From contig NZ_JALLAN010000001.1 of NCBI RefSeq assembly GCF_023062595.1, forward strand, positions 248,001 to 312,000: a stretch of 64,000 bases of DNA, in the 5' to 3' direction. Position numbers and translations under genes: made by a program. The number at the start of each line of letters is the position of its first letter. The first letter of the stretch is position 1. Under the pieces are notes generated by a model, which was not told the origin of the DNA, did not search any database, and saw nothing but the letters and a program-made list of their open reading frames with translations. Positions 25,786-34,670 of this stretch are shown here, piece after piece. The stretch is from Arthrobacter rhizosphaerae. GTDB taxonomy: Bacteria; Actinomycetota; Actinomycetes; Actinomycetales; Micrococcaceae.

Positions 25786-27093
25786 TCAGTAGAGCGTCTT
25801 CAGAAAGTCCTTGGACTCGTTGACAGTGCTGTTGGACTGCACGTCGCGCAGCTGCACGTCCAGCCGCAAAAGGTCGAGCAGGAGCGTCGACTGGTACTCG
25901 GACTTGCTCTTGCCGTAGTCCTGGTACGCCTGCGACAGGTTGTTCATCACATTCGTCAGAGGCCGCATCGTGACATCTGAAGACTGGTAGTCGTTTTTGA
26001 GGTCGGAACCATCCGAGAGGATCCACTTCATACTGGAGATCTGCTGGCTCGTGGCGTCCGAGCCTTCCTGGCGCTTGGCTGCCAGGAATTCGACGTATCC
26101 CTCGCCCGAGGGCACCAACACATCGAGGTAACCGTCGTAGACGTTGCCCGCGCGCCAGTTGAGATCAAAACCGCCAGGGACCGTGTGATCGGTCTCCAAA
26201 GCCAGCGTTGAAACGCCGTTCTCCGCCTCGGCGGCCGAGGCTCCGCTGATCTCGTCACCGGTGACGGTTGTCGGTACCGACGGCGGACGCAGGAACAAAC
26301 CGTCAACCTTGGTCGTCTGCAGGTCCGAGGTGTAGGACTGGATCTGCGCCAAATTCGTGCGCATCGCCAGTAACTTCTGATCCAGCTTCTCTCGGGTCTT
26401 GGCCTCCTCGGCCTTGAGAACCACGTCGTAGTAAGCCCGGGCGGGGTCGAAGTTCATAGCTTCGAGGGCCGGGATCTTCTCCGCTCCGTCCGCGCCGGGA
26501 TTGAAGAAGACACGCCACTGGTCATACTTGGAGAAGCTCGAGTCACGCGCGGCCTCGTCAGTGTTTCCGGTGGCTTGCTGACGCTCGTCGTAGGAAAGCT
26601 CGGCGTTCGCCCGGATCGTCAGGTTGAGCACCTGCCTGTCGAAGGGTTCGTCCGCCTCGAGCAGCACTCCGACGTAGCCGGTCGAACCGAAGACGTGGAA
26701 GGTGCCCCGGATTCCGCCGGTCTTCACGGTCTTGGTACTGAGATCGGTGTCGGAACCCAGCAGGAAGGCCTGATAGTCTGCCGCGTTGTATGAGATCGAC
26801 GCCTTGGTCCCGAAGTGCATCATGACCAGCGCCCTGTCGCCGGCCTTGTTGGTGTAAATGCCGTCGACGTCGCCCTTGAGCTGCGTCTTCGAACTCGTGA
26901 ACTCGGTGTTGTAAAGCGCCGTGTGGGACAGTGTGTCACTGCCTGCCTTGATGGCCGCTGCTCCCGACCCGGCGATCACGATCGTGCCCATGAGCGCGAA
27001 AATGCCGAAGAACACCCCGAAACGCTCGATCGCGTGATGCGAATCGAGCTTGAACTTCTTGCCAAAGGCCTTCGCCTTGTCTTTGATCCCCAT
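25786..27093 (-). CDS. Membrane-anchored extracytoplasmic protein of the conjugation cluster
   Basis: A 435-residue protein I do not recognise. A basic N-terminus (KDKAKAFGKKFKL) and one membrane helix (about 25-49) are followed by a large outside region: a mixed domain (50-220), a helical stretch (about 225-265), a beta-rich domain (270-350) and a helical C-terminus. It lies between the pilin-like gene and the cell-wall hydrolase gene in the same direction. A short AAGGG precedes the ATG closely. Probably a structural part of the transfer apparatus, on context alone. Confidence 0.7.
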   Translation of the reverse strand: MGIKDKAKAFGKKFKLDSHHAIERFGVFFGIFALMGTIVIAGSGAAAIKAGSDTLSHTALYNTEFTSSKTQLKGDVDGIYTNKAGDRALVMMHFGTKASISYNAADYQAFLLGSDTDLSTKTVKTGGIRGTFHVFGSTGYVGVLLEADEPFDRQVLNLTIRANAELSYDERQQATGNTDEAARDSSFSKYDQWRVFFNPGADGAEKIPALEAMNFDPARAYYDVVLKAEEAKTREKLDQKLLAMRTNLAQIQSYTSDLQTTKVDGLFLRPPSVPTTVTGDEISGASAAEAENGVSTLALETDHTVPGGFDLNWRAGNVYDGYLDVLVPSGEGYVEFLAAKRQEGSDATSQQISSMKWILSDGSDLKNDYQSSDVTMRPLTNVMNNLSQAYQDYGKSKSEYQSTLLLDLLRLDVQLRDVQSNSTVNESKDFLKTLY

Positions 27094-27160
27094 AATCCCT
27101 TGCCTGCCTGTCCTCGCTCTTATTGCCGCCTGTGCCGTGGTCCAGTCCCGGAAACGACGA

Positions 27161-27198
27161 ACCGGGCCGGCGGAGGCATCACACCTCTACCGGCCCGG
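27161..27198 (-). terminator. GC-rich hairpin after the pilin-like gene
   Basis: A 10-base perfect stem (27161-27170 with 27189-27198) extended inward by a GGAGG/CCTC pairing, 53 bases after the minus-strand gene ending at 27251. It may attenuate rather than stop transcription, letting the small membrane protein be made in excess over downstream genes. Confidence 0.65.
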
Positions 27199-27250
27199 TT
27201 CGACGACGCCTTGTAATTCCGGTCGTGTGCGTGGCCTCTGTCGGCGACGC

Positions 27251-27637
27251 CTACCAGCCGGAAGTAATGTCAAAGACTCCGTTGAAGGACTGGACGATTG
27301 CAGTGCCGCCGCCGAGGTCTTCAATGGTTTGCTGTCCGCCGGAGCCGATCGTCGAGACCAGCGACCAGCCGCCGGTGCCGAATGCGCCGCCGACCAGGAT
27401 GAGCAGGGCGATCGTGCCCCAGCCCTGCTGCTGGCCTGCGGTCTGCGGGTTGGCCATCAGTTTCTTGATCAGGAGCACGCCGCCCCAGACCAGACCGACA
27501 GCACCCAGCAGCATGAGCACCAGACCGCCCCAGAGCTGGATCTGCGTCTTGGTGTTTTCCAGGAAGCTGGTCAGGTCCCAGGCCGCGGTGGGCAGGCTCG
27601 CCTGCGTCAGGACTGCTGCCTCGTAGATCTTCGTCAT
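27251..27637 (-). CDS. Small two-helix membrane protein, pilin-like (VirB2/TrbC-type candidate)
   Basis: A 128-residue protein with two membrane helices near 32-57 (LWGGLVLMLLGAVGLVWGGVLLI) and 75-95 (TIALLILVGGAFGTGGW), a short polar loop between them, and glycine-rich ends. Size and layout match VirB2/TrbC-type conjugative pilins, although no cleavage signal is obvious. ATG 27637 is chosen over an ATG 19 codons earlier because GAGAGGAAAGAA sits just ahead. It is the first gene of the conjugation block after the divergent control region, and a hairpin follows it, both fitting a major structural subunit. Confidence 0.68.
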   Translation of the reverse strand: MTKIYEAAVLTQASLPTAAWDLTSFLENTKTQIQLWGGLVLMLLGAVGLVWGGVLLIKKLMANPQTAGQQQGWGTIALLILVGGAFGTGGWSLVSTIGSGGQQTIEDLGGGTAIVQSFNGVFDITSGW

Positions 27638-28094
27638 GGTTCTTTCCTCTCGCCTTTCGTATGATTCGTGACATGACAGTGAGTCACAAGGCACCTAGCA
27701 CCACTCTCGCATAGATAGAGCATACGGTGCCCTGTCATTGATGTCTCGTGATGCGACTCGACTCCCGACCAAGAGGGCCGGAGTGTTTGCAATCATGCGG
27801 CCAACCTCGCTTAGAGACTCGTATACGTGCACATCCTCAAGGTCTAATCTACATCATTCGACTGACCTATCGCATCATCACTCGACTAATCGATCCATAG
27901 GCAGTCGAATATCCTCGTAGATCAGGCGAAACGTACCCATGGAGCGGCGTGATGAAGTTCAGCTCAAAGACGTGTAGATTTCGCATGACGGCGCTTTCAA
28001 CATGCTGCGCCGGCATGACCGCGTAGCCTTGTTATTCAGAAGTGCCACTGTCCCGTCCGACCGCCAAACCACCCCGACCAGGAGCCCCAGCCCC
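27638..28094. promoter_or_regulatory. Divergent control region with an array of TCGA sites
   Basis: This 457-base gap separates the minus-strand conjugation genes from the plus-strand XRE gene and holds no convincing ORF. TCGA cores lie near 27757 (ACTCGACTC), and at 27858, 27882 and 27905, spaced 24 and 23 bases, with extra copies at 27890 and CTATCG at 27867. GTGAC/GTCAC arms surround 27670-27687. The spacing repeats that seen at the other promoters. Cooperative binding by the adjacent XRE protein, or an oriT, are possible roles; neither is shown. Confidence 0.6.
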
Positions 28095-28562
28095 ATGAAT
28101 TCATTGCCCGGAGACCTCTTTGCACGCCGTCTGCGCCAAGAGAGAGAGCGCCTGGGCATCAGCCAGGCCGAATTGGCCCGAAGGATTGCAGAAATTCTTG
28201 GCACGAATGTGGACCCGTCGGCAGTGACGCGTATCGAGCAGCAAATCCGCGCTGTTCGGCTAGATGAAGCCGTCGCGGCCGCCAAGGCCCTCGATGTCCC
28301 ACTGGCACTCCTGGTCGCCGACGACCATGAGGCCGAGTCCGAGGCTCAGCTGCAGCAGTACCTGGCGGACCTTGCTCTGGCCCAGCGTGAATGGGAGAAG
28401 AGCCGGCTGGAAGTCCTGCGTATCACCCGGGCAATCCAGGCGCTGGGTGGAAGCGCTGAGCTCCAGGCCCGGATCGACCCCAGACTCATGGACAGCATCG
28501 ACGCCCGCGTCCCGCTTGAAGACGAGACCGAAGAACCAGGCCCTACAAGCCCAAGCGCGTAA
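28095..28562 (+). CDS. XRE-family transcriptional regulator
   Basis: A 155-residue DNA-binding protein. Residues 6-68 form a Cro/CI-type helix-turn-helix (RLRQERERLGISQAELARRI, then SAVTRIEQ). About 75-125 is helical and probably dimerises. Start ATG 28095 has AGGAG 10 bases upstream. It reads away from the conjugation genes across the TCGA-site array, so it is the natural candidate for the element's master repressor. Its 3' end overlaps the convergent recombinase gene by 20 bases. Confidence 0.82.
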   Translation: MNSLPGDLFARRLRQERERLGISQAELARRIAEILGTNVDPSAVTRIEQQIRAVRLDEAVAAAKALDVPLALLVADDHEAESEAQLQQYLADLALAQREWEKSRLEVLRITRAIQALGGSAELQARIDPRLMDSIDARVPLEDETEEPGPTSPSA

Positions 28563-29733
28563 CACTGTTGCGAGCCGCGGGGTTGTACTCCCGATCGTAG
28601 ATGTTTACCGTCTCGGCCCGCCTCCAGCGGCCGGCGCGCATGATCTCCTCAGTGGTCGCACCGTTTCGCCGGGCTTGGGTGACGTGCCCTGCCCTCAATG
28701 AGTGGAAGCCGTACGCCGACGGATCCATACCTGCCTCGGCCATTCGAACAAGCAGCATCGAATGCAGAGCATCACCGCTGACGCTCACCTTATGGATCCG
28801 CGCGTCGTACCTGTTGCGGTAGGTCGCCCGCATCAGAGGTGTCACAGACGCCAGGTCCGCGCTGCTGATGAGTCCGTATCCTCCTTCGGAGCCGCACACA
28901 TGATCGTCCAGCTGGTAGGCGAACAACTGACGCATGGTCCTGCGCCGGCGCTGTGAGGCGTCGGCCTCCTGGGCTATTCCGACCAGCGCGACCCAGCGAT
29001 GTACCGCACACGGAGCACAGGTCATTGCCGTCGACCCGAAGGGGAGCACCACCACATCCGCCTCGGCGTTCTCCTGGTCTGCTTTTGATGCACCAACATG
29101 CACATGGATCCCGTCCTTGGGATGCAGTTCCAGGTCCTTCATCTGCAGGCCAGCTGCCTCGCTGCGCCTCAGGGCACCAGCGAAGCCCAGCCATAAAGCG
29201 ACTGCGTCGCGTGCTGCAGACACGCCGTTCGGATATACGTCGTGGTCCATGGTTCCGATAATCCTGGTCACGTCGTCCAGCAGCAGGGGCCTTTTCCTCA
29301 CCGGCCGCGTTGCCCTGAGCTTTGCCAGTCCGCGGACCAGATCACTGACGGCCTTGTGACCAGTCGGGTCGAGGTAGCCGTCTTTCACGTGACGATTCGC
29401 GACTCCCGCCAAATGCTGTCTGATGGTTGCCGTCGCAAACCGGGGCAAACCCCATTCGTCGGTCTGCGTGGACATCCAGGCGACATACCAGCGGACAGCC
29501 TCAGGGTGGGCTGGAAGCGCCTCAAGTGAATGCAAGTCGCAGAACCATGTGAACGACCTCCATGCCTTTTCGTATGCCCGCCGTGTATTCGCCGAAAGCG
29601 TGTGCTCCTCGAGACCGCGCGAGATTGCTTCGAGCTCTTCCAGCTCTTCATCGATCTCCGGATCCAGGATCAGTGGAGGCTCGGCAACCGCCGCCAGTTG
29701 GGATCGCCGCCCGTTTCCCGCTATCGCGCTCAT
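28543..29733 (-). CDS. Tyrosine site-specific recombinase/integrase
   Basis: A 396-residue phage-integrase-family protein. A SAM-like N-terminal core-binding domain is followed by the catalytic domain with GALRRSE (first Arg), HSLRAGH (H-x-x-R), GRWRR (Trp in place of the usual second His) and NIYDRE (nucleophilic Tyr near the C-terminus). The start is uncertain: ATG 29733 has GGAG very close, and the reading frame is open to 29826. Placed between the conjugation module and the cargo, it could serve either. The 20-base overlap with the XRE gene is tail to tail. Confidence 0.85.
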   Translation of the reverse strand: MSAIAGNGRRSQLAAVAEPPLILDPEIDEELEELEAISRGLEEHTLSANTRRAYEKAWRSFTWFCDLHSLEALPAHPEAVRWYVAWMSTQTDEWGLPRFATATIRQHLAGVANRHVKDGYLDPTGHKAVSDLVRGLAKLRATRPVRKRPLLLDDVTRIIGTMDHDVYPNGVSAARDAVALWLGFAGALRRSEAAGLQMKDLELHPKDGIHVHVGASKADQENAEADVVVLPFGSTAMTCAPCAVHRWVALVGIAQEADASQRRRRTMRQLFAYQLDDHVCGSEGGYGLISSADLASVTPLMRATYRNRYDARIHKVSVSGDALHSMLLVRMAEAGMDPSAYGFHSLRAGHVTQARRNGATTEEIMRAGRWRRAETVNIYDREYNPAARNSVTRLGL

Positions 29734-29950
29734 GTCTCCAGTGTTGCCCACCGGCCCAGACACAAGTGCGACATTCGATCGCAGGTTCCTGATAATTGCT
29801 CTTATCGGGGCATGGAAGAGGACCACCCTCGCGTGACGCGATGACTGTCGAATCGGTCACATTGAGCACATCATCATGCGCTCGGATTCAGGTGGACACA
29901 GGAGCGGAAGATAGAGCTCGCGCCCAGCGCCCGGTGGGACAATCAGGAGA

Positions 29951-30787
29951 ATGACGATTGCCCTGCCCGACCTTTGGACCGACTGGTGCTCCGTGGCGGG
30001 AAGGCCCGCCGAACGTGTCGACGATACAGTCCTCGCTCTGTTCTCCAGGCAAGCAAGACCCTCGCGCGCCGTGCTGGCCTCGCTGCGCCGAATGATCGAT
30101 CCGGAGCCGACCGTCGCCCCTGCCTGGCCGCACGCCCACAAAGACGACCCCGGGTCACTTCACCGGCTCATGAAGCGCGCCACCATCCTGATACAGGACC
30201 CGGCGACCCACTGGGTCTTCCGCCTGCGGCTGCGGCGGATGCTCTTCGCCGCGGTGCTGATCGCGCTACCCGAACACGGAGGACTGGGCCTGAATCGGTC
30301 GGCCGCTCTAGGTCTTCGTTCCGAAGAGATGCAGCGGCTGCGCCCGCGCATCGGCGTCACCCCCGATCCGCAGTCCTGCCCCGCATGCGCCGCGTGGTCG
30401 TGGCTCGACGTCATCGGCACCAACAACGGATGGTCACACGAATCCGTCAAGGCACTGGGCCGCCGCCGCGACCAGAAGGACGACGAGCACCGTCATGTGC
30501 TTCCCGACGCGAGTCCCGACTGGCTCCTCTGCGTCGGTATGCTGCCGGCGATCGATCGGTGGGGCTACATCGACCCTTATTCCTCAATGCACCCCTCGTC
30601 ACTCTCGGCGGTCATCCGCGCCATGGACGCACTGCTCGAGGGCCCCGTGCCTGTCCCAACCCCAGTGTTGGATCCCGAACCTCGTCCCGCCGCGCGCACG
30701 ATCTCGCCGGAGGAAGAAGAGCGGATCCTCGCCAGGGCCGACGAGCTCACCGACCGTGTCGCCAAGATCCTCCGCGAGTACGGCTGA
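29951..30787 (+). CDS. Unrecognised 278-residue protein, complete copy of a family with a remnant at 57.9 kb
   Basis: A 278-residue soluble protein I cannot assign. About 90-115 is hydrophobic and helical, CPACAAWSWLDV (near 141-152) may bind metal or form a disulphide, and the tail has ISPEEEERILARADELTDRV. That tail is closely matched by ISLEEEAGILSRADELNARV at 57.93-58.03 kb. AGGAG abuts the ATG. It is divergent from the recombinase gene and may be a helper of it or of plasmid maintenance; no function is assigned. Confidence 0.72.
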   Translation: MTIALPDLWTDWCSVAGRPAERVDDTVLALFSRQARPSRAVLASLRRMIDPEPTVAPAWPHAHKDDPGSLHRLMKRATILIQDPATHWVFRLRLRRMLFAAVLIALPEHGGLGLNRSAALGLRSEEMQRLRPRIGVTPDPQSCPACAAWSWLDVIGTNNGWSHESVKALGRRRDQKDDEHRHVLPDASPDWLLCVGMLPAIDRWGYIDPYSSMHPSSLSAVIRAMDALLEGPVPVPTPVLDPEPRPAARTISPEEEERILARADELTDRVAKILREYG

Positions 30788-31015
30788 CGCGGGAGCAACG
30801 CCTGCCCGAGCCCGCCGAGCTGCGTAGAACTCGTGGACCGACTCAGGAAGCGAATCAGGCTCCGAAAGGCCTCCACTCAGCTAGAGTCGCCGCATGGCGG
30901 TCGAGGGGCCTTCCTGTGCGCTGACATACTATCTCTATCATGGTGACGTTACTCCATTTACTGGATAACCATGGAGTCAAAGCTCGACGTTGCTAAGGAA
31001 GATCGGAGTTGGGGG

Positions 31016-32167
31016 ATGGCAACTGGAACCGAGGCTGGACTGCTGGAGAGTCCGAAGCCGCAGTCGGTCTACAAGCACGGGATTCTTGAGCAGTACGTCA
31101 TTAGGTTTGCAACGATGACGGCGAGCAAGCTGACGCCGAAGAGGGCGGTGCTGTTCGACGGCTTTGCTGGCAGGGGACGCTTTGACACCGGCGAGGCAGG
31201 ATCCGCCGAGCGCATGATGCTCGCAGCCCAGAAGGCTAAGAACTCCACAAGGATCGACCTCTTCCTGGTCGAGAGGAACCGCGAGGACTTTGTGTCTCTC
31301 GATAAGGTGGCCGATGAGTACCGTAACCGTGGCATCCATGTTGACAGCCGGAACGGGGATTGCGGGCAGCACCTCGACGAGGTCAGGCAGCTCGCCGTAG
31401 GCGCGAGCCTGTTCGTTTTCCTTGACCCCTGCGGCGCGGGGCTGCCCATGGATTCGATCAAGAACGTCCTCCACAAGCGAGGTTCATGGCCTCGGACGGA
31501 GGTTCTGCTGAATTTCAACGCTGACCTCATTCGCCGTGCTGGCGGACAGTTGAAGAAGGGGCAACTCGACCTTGGAGGCGTCGCCAAAGCGGACTCAGTG
31601 TGCGGGGGCGAGTGGTGGCGTGACGTGGCATTGCAAGCGCACGCGGCTTCTGGCGGGACCTCCTGGGAGGCGGCCGCGGATGCTGTCGCACACGAGTACG
31701 CCCGACGACTCGCGGCCGGCACCAACTATGGCAGCGTCGTCGCGCCGGTGCGACGGCAGGTTCATCACCAGCCCGTGTACTACTTGATTTTCCTCACCCA
31801 GGCTCCGTATGGCTTCTGGGTGTTCGGGGTTGCTTCGGCAAAGGCACGGGAAAAATGGATCGACTGCCTCGGACCGGACCCCGACGAACGCGAGGGCATG
31901 CTCTGGGACACTGTCGCAGTTCAGTTCGAACGTGAACACGACTCGGCGATCAGACACATCACCGACAACCTGCGTTCTTTGGTGTCGGACGGTCGGCCGA
32001 AGGCGGTAGTCGAACACGTCCGGGAGGTCTATGGCGATCTCTACGGAGAGGCCAAGGAGACGGCCTTCTCGGCCGCACTTCGTGCGCTCGTGAAGTCAGG
32101 CGAGATCGAGTTCGCTACCAAAGGAGCCAAGCCCCACCAACACGTCATTCGCAAGGCCACCGGCTAG
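31016..32167 (+). CDS. tcmP: Three-Cys-motif partner protein TcmP
   Basis: A 383-residue protein of the TcmP family, which co-occurs with three-cysteine-motif (DUF5131, phage Gp37/Gp68) proteins. Seen: YKHGILEQYV near the N-terminus, LFDGFAGRGRFDTGEAGS (about 44-61) and FVFLDPCGAGLPM (about 137-149), which resemble nucleotide/SAM-pocket loops. ATG 31016 is chosen over the ATG 15 codons earlier because GGAG lies 7 bases upstream. Its partner gene faces it, and the two stop codons share CTAG. The pair is common in mobile and defence regions; its reaction is unknown to me. Confidence 0.82.
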   Translation: MATGTEAGLLESPKPQSVYKHGILEQYVIRFATMTASKLTPKRAVLFDGFAGRGRFDTGEAGSAERMMLAAQKAKNSTRIDLFLVERNREDFVSLDKVADEYRNRGIHVDSRNGDCGQHLDEVRQLAVGASLFVFLDPCGAGLPMDSIKNVLHKRGSWPRTEVLLNFNADLIRRAGGQLKKGQLDLGGVAKADSVCGGEWWRDVALQAHAASGGTSWEAAADAVAHEYARRLAAGTNYGSVVAPVRRQVHHQPVYYLIFLTQAPYGFWVFGVASAKAREKWIDCLGPDPDEREGMLWDTVAVQFEREHDSAIRHITDNLRSLVSDGRPKAVVEHVREVYGDLYGEAKETAFSAALRALVKSGEIEFATKGAKPHQHVIRKATG

Positions 32168-32916
32168 GCTGACGCTGCAGCGAGTTGCGGCATGTCATCC
32201 CAGGTGCGTCCTCCGAGTTCGCGTCCGTTGGCCTTTGGCGTCCGCCCGCCCCACTGCTTGAAGAAGAACGCCACATCGGCTTCAAGGCACTGGTCACGGA
32301 TGTCTTCGGCCCAGGTCGGATCCATGGGTCGTGCGCGCGGACCGGACTCGCCACCGACGATCACCCAGTCGATGCTTTCAAGGTTCAGTGTCGGCAATGC
32401 TGTGATGAGCGGTTCGCAGGACAGGAATCGTGTTGCGGCTGGTACAGCTCGAAGGTAGTCAATGCGATCGACGACATCAAACGACTCCACCGAGACTCCC
32501 ATCCACAGGTTGTCTGGCCAATCAAGCTTGTCTGCCACCCTCGCCATCCGATGAGCCCGCTTGGTCAACACCTGGTAGGTGTGCTGTGGTGTCTGGCGCA
32601 TGACGTCAAAGATGTCGCGAATGAAGTCGAGCGGAACCTTGGCATGGAACAAGTCGCTCATCGAATTCACGAAGACAATTTTGGGTTTACGCCAGCTAAG
32701 GGGCTGCTTCAATGCTGCCGGGTGCGTCGTGACCCCGAATCCAGGACCGGAGGTCCGGGGGTCACCGTCGGTCTGGTACTTCTCCGCACCCATGGCCTTC
32801 AGACGCTTCGCGAGCGCCAGAGCGTAACAGTTGTCGCACCCTGCAGCGACCCGATCGCAACCTGTGACAGGGTTCCATGTCACCTCAGTCCACTCAATCC
32901 CACTGTTCGTCGACAC
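32164..32916 (-). CDS. DUF5131 (phage Gp37/Gp68) three-Cys-motif protein
   Basis: A 250-residue protein of the DUF5131 family, related in pattern to radical-SAM enzymes. IEWTEVTWNPVTGC carries Cys20, followed by Cys27 and Cys30 (C-x6-C-x2-C), a probable iron-sulphur site. VNSMSDLFH, YQVLTKRAHR, VSVESFDVVDRI and VIVGGESGPRARP are the usual conserved blocks. GTG 32916 with AGAAGGG upstream matches the normal family N-terminus, so an earlier ATG 15 codons upstream is rejected. It lies convergent to and overlaps by 4 bases its TcmP partner. It probably modifies a nucleic acid or small molecule together with TcmP. Confidence 0.85.
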   Translation of the reverse strand: MSTNSGIEWTEVTWNPVTGCDRVAAGCDNCYALALAKRLKAMGAEKYQTDGDPRTSGPGFGVTTHPAALKQPLSWRKPKIVFVNSMSDLFHAKVPLDFIRDIFDVMRQTPQHTYQVLTKRAHRMARVADKLDWPDNLWMGVSVESFDVVDRIDYLRAVPAATRFLSCEPLITALPTLNLESIDWVIVGGESGPRARPMDPTWAEDIRDQCLEADVAFFFKQWGGRTPKANGRELGGRTWDDMPQLAAASA

Positions 32917-33194
32917 AGTCTCACCCTTCTCATAACCACTGCGACTAGCAATGCGTTCCATGCAGTTGCTGATCGTCGCGCGAACCGCGGTTATCCGACC
33001 GGCGCATGGATCTAGATCTTGGCCCGATCATCTCACGGCACGAACGACGTATGGCTTTCCACCACGCCGCTACGAGGGGTGAGATGTACCGATTGGACTC
33101 TCGAATGCAAGGCGCGGTATCCCCCACGAACTGTTGCCCGACCGCGCGATCAGGCAAGAACAAGATCAACCCTTGCCCCATCGCGGCGCATTGA

Positions 33195-34511
33195 TCATGC
33201 TGATACGCCATTCGGATGTTGAGCCTCTAACTCCTCGCCGGACTGGACTTCAATTGGCACGAGCTGATGGATCTCACCCGAAGGAAGCGCGATGTACTGC
33301 ACGGTGTCAGGCGGATCGATCCGTGGAGGCGTCACCCGTTCACGAAAAGCTGTCTGCCGGCCAGCCATCGACTTCTTGGTCTTATGCCAACGACCAGTGA
33401 GCTCCAGCGTGGTGAGTGCCTCGGTGACCTGAGCCTCGCGGCTCTCAGCCCTTCTCACATCCGCTGCGTCTCGCTCAAGAGACTTTCGAAAGGCAAGGTA
33501 TGGGTTGCCAGGATCGGCAAGCGCTGCTTTCGCGGCGTCGGCGAGAAGCGCTTTTCGTCCGAGGGCGACAGCGGCACGAGCGAAGTGAAGTTCGCGAAAG
33601 AAATGGTCGAGATCTTTCGTCTTGCCGCCGAGGGCTTTTTCCAGTTTGCGATAGTCAACAGCACCGCTGCCCACACCAGACTCCAGGAGTGACTGGATGG
33701 CAGACCAGGTTTGCTCCAAGAATATGTCCGCGTTGTGGAACTCCTCGCCGGCACTTTGCTGAACAACGTCCAGATCAGGAAGCCCGCCGTCGAGCATGGA
33801 ACTGATTGCTTTGGACAGTCGTTTGTCCGTCGTTCGTTGGGCCGCAATACGCATGTCTACGTATCGCTTCTCCTGACGTCCCAGGATTGTCTCGACCCGC
33901 CGCTGATGAACCCTCTGTTCCCGCTGAGCGAGCATGTCCAGAGCCATCACCGAGGCACCCACTGCCAAGATCGGCCAACCAGCAACCGCGGCACCTCCGA
34001 CCCCCACCGGATACAGGACAGCCTGAGCCGAGATACTGGCGGGTCCGCGCGCGAATCCGCGGAACCCGCTGGTGCCAACCGCGCGAACAAGCTCGGCACC
34101 CTTCGGCACCACTACCTTGAAAAGTGTGGCACTCTTCGGATCCACTGCACGGACGACGTTGGTGAGTGCCTGCTGAATGGCAGCATTCACTGGAACCGAC
34201 TTGTACTTTGTTAGCTCAATGTCGGTGATCGGGTGGTACTCGAACGCCATCGGAATTGAAGCGACCTCAAGCGCCTCCTCGACCGAGACGGATGCGCCGG
34301 TTGCAGACAAGACGGCCTCTGGAACCAGGAGCCCCGAAGCGGGGAGAACCCGGACGGGTGCCAAGGTCTCGCTCGGCGAAGTCTCAGTCGTCACTGTGGT
34401 TCTTGCGGCGTCGTCTCGGCTAGCACTTCTGTGCCTGCGAAGAGTTAGAGTGAGGAGGCCGCCGGCGGCCACAACAACTGCGACTACCAACGCAATCCAG
34501 AGTTCTGTCAT
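33195..34511 (-). CDS. Membrane-anchored protein beside the BREX operon
   Basis: A 438-residue protein of no family I recognise. It has an N-terminal signal-anchor (about 4-25), a domain to about 130, a Gly/Ala-rich hydrophobic stretch (about 165-190, AVLYPVGVGGAAVAGWPILAVGA) that could insert into membrane, a long helical region (195-380), and a polar C-terminus. It is divergent from the BREX regulator, sharing its upstream inverted repeat. A membrane-associated defence accessory or effector is conceivable from position; nothing in the sequence proves it. No clear ribosome site precedes ATG 34511. Confidence 0.65.
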   Translation of the reverse strand: MTELWIALVVAVVVAAGGLLTLTLRRHRSASRDDAARTTVTTETSPSETLAPVRVLPASGLLVPEAVLSATGASVSVEEALEVASIPMAFEYHPITDIELTKYKSVPVNAAIQQALTNVVRAVDPKSATLFKVVVPKGAELVRAVGTSGFRGFARGPASISAQAVLYPVGVGGAAVAGWPILAVGASVMALDMLAQREQRVHQRRVETILGRQEKRYVDMRIAAQRTTDKRLSKAISSMLDGGLPDLDVVQQSAGEEFHNADIFLEQTWSAIQSLLESGVGSGAVDYRKLEKALGGKTKDLDHFFRELHFARAAVALGRKALLADAAKAALADPGNPYLAFRKSLERDAADVRRAESREAQVTEALTTLELTGRWHKTKKSMAGRQTAFRERVTPPRIDPPDTVQYIALPSGEIHQLVPIEVQSGEELEAQHPNGVSA

Positions 34512-34546
34512 TGCGACAGCCTAACGTGACGTTCCGGACGATCTGC

Positions 34547-34600
34547 GGGTCAAGCCTCGTAACTCATGCAGGCTTAACCCGGTCAAACCCAGCCAAACCC
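34547..34600. promoter_or_regulatory. Operator-like repeats between the membrane-protein gene and the BREX operon
   Basis: GGGTCAAGCCT (34547-34557) and AGGCTTAACCC (34570-34580) are inverted arms with one mismatch. Overlapping the right arm, AACCC occurs at 34576, 34586 and 34596, exactly 10 bases apart, two copies as CAAACCC. TAGGAT at 34623-34628 may be the -10 box of the BREX regulator gene. Helically phased repeats suggest cooperative binding by the HTH protein encoded just downstream. Confidence 0.55.
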
Positions 34601-34670
34601 TAAGAAGACATGCAGTTGAAGCTAGGATGGCTTTTATCCGACGTTGCCAATCCCGACTGGAGGCTCCACC

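Noticed and set aside
27638-28094. CRISPR-like array
   Set aside because: The repeated unit is only a short TCGA-centred word with 23-24 base spacing and no full-length repeats; operator sites fit better.
29974-30924. 316-codon frame overlapping the 278-residue gene
   Set aside because: Very Arg/Ala/Pro-rich shadow in another frame. The 278-residue frame has the paralogous tail that supports it.
32917-33194. Short frames between the DUF5131 gene and the membrane-protein gene
   Set aside because: No ribosome site or protein-like composition on either strand.
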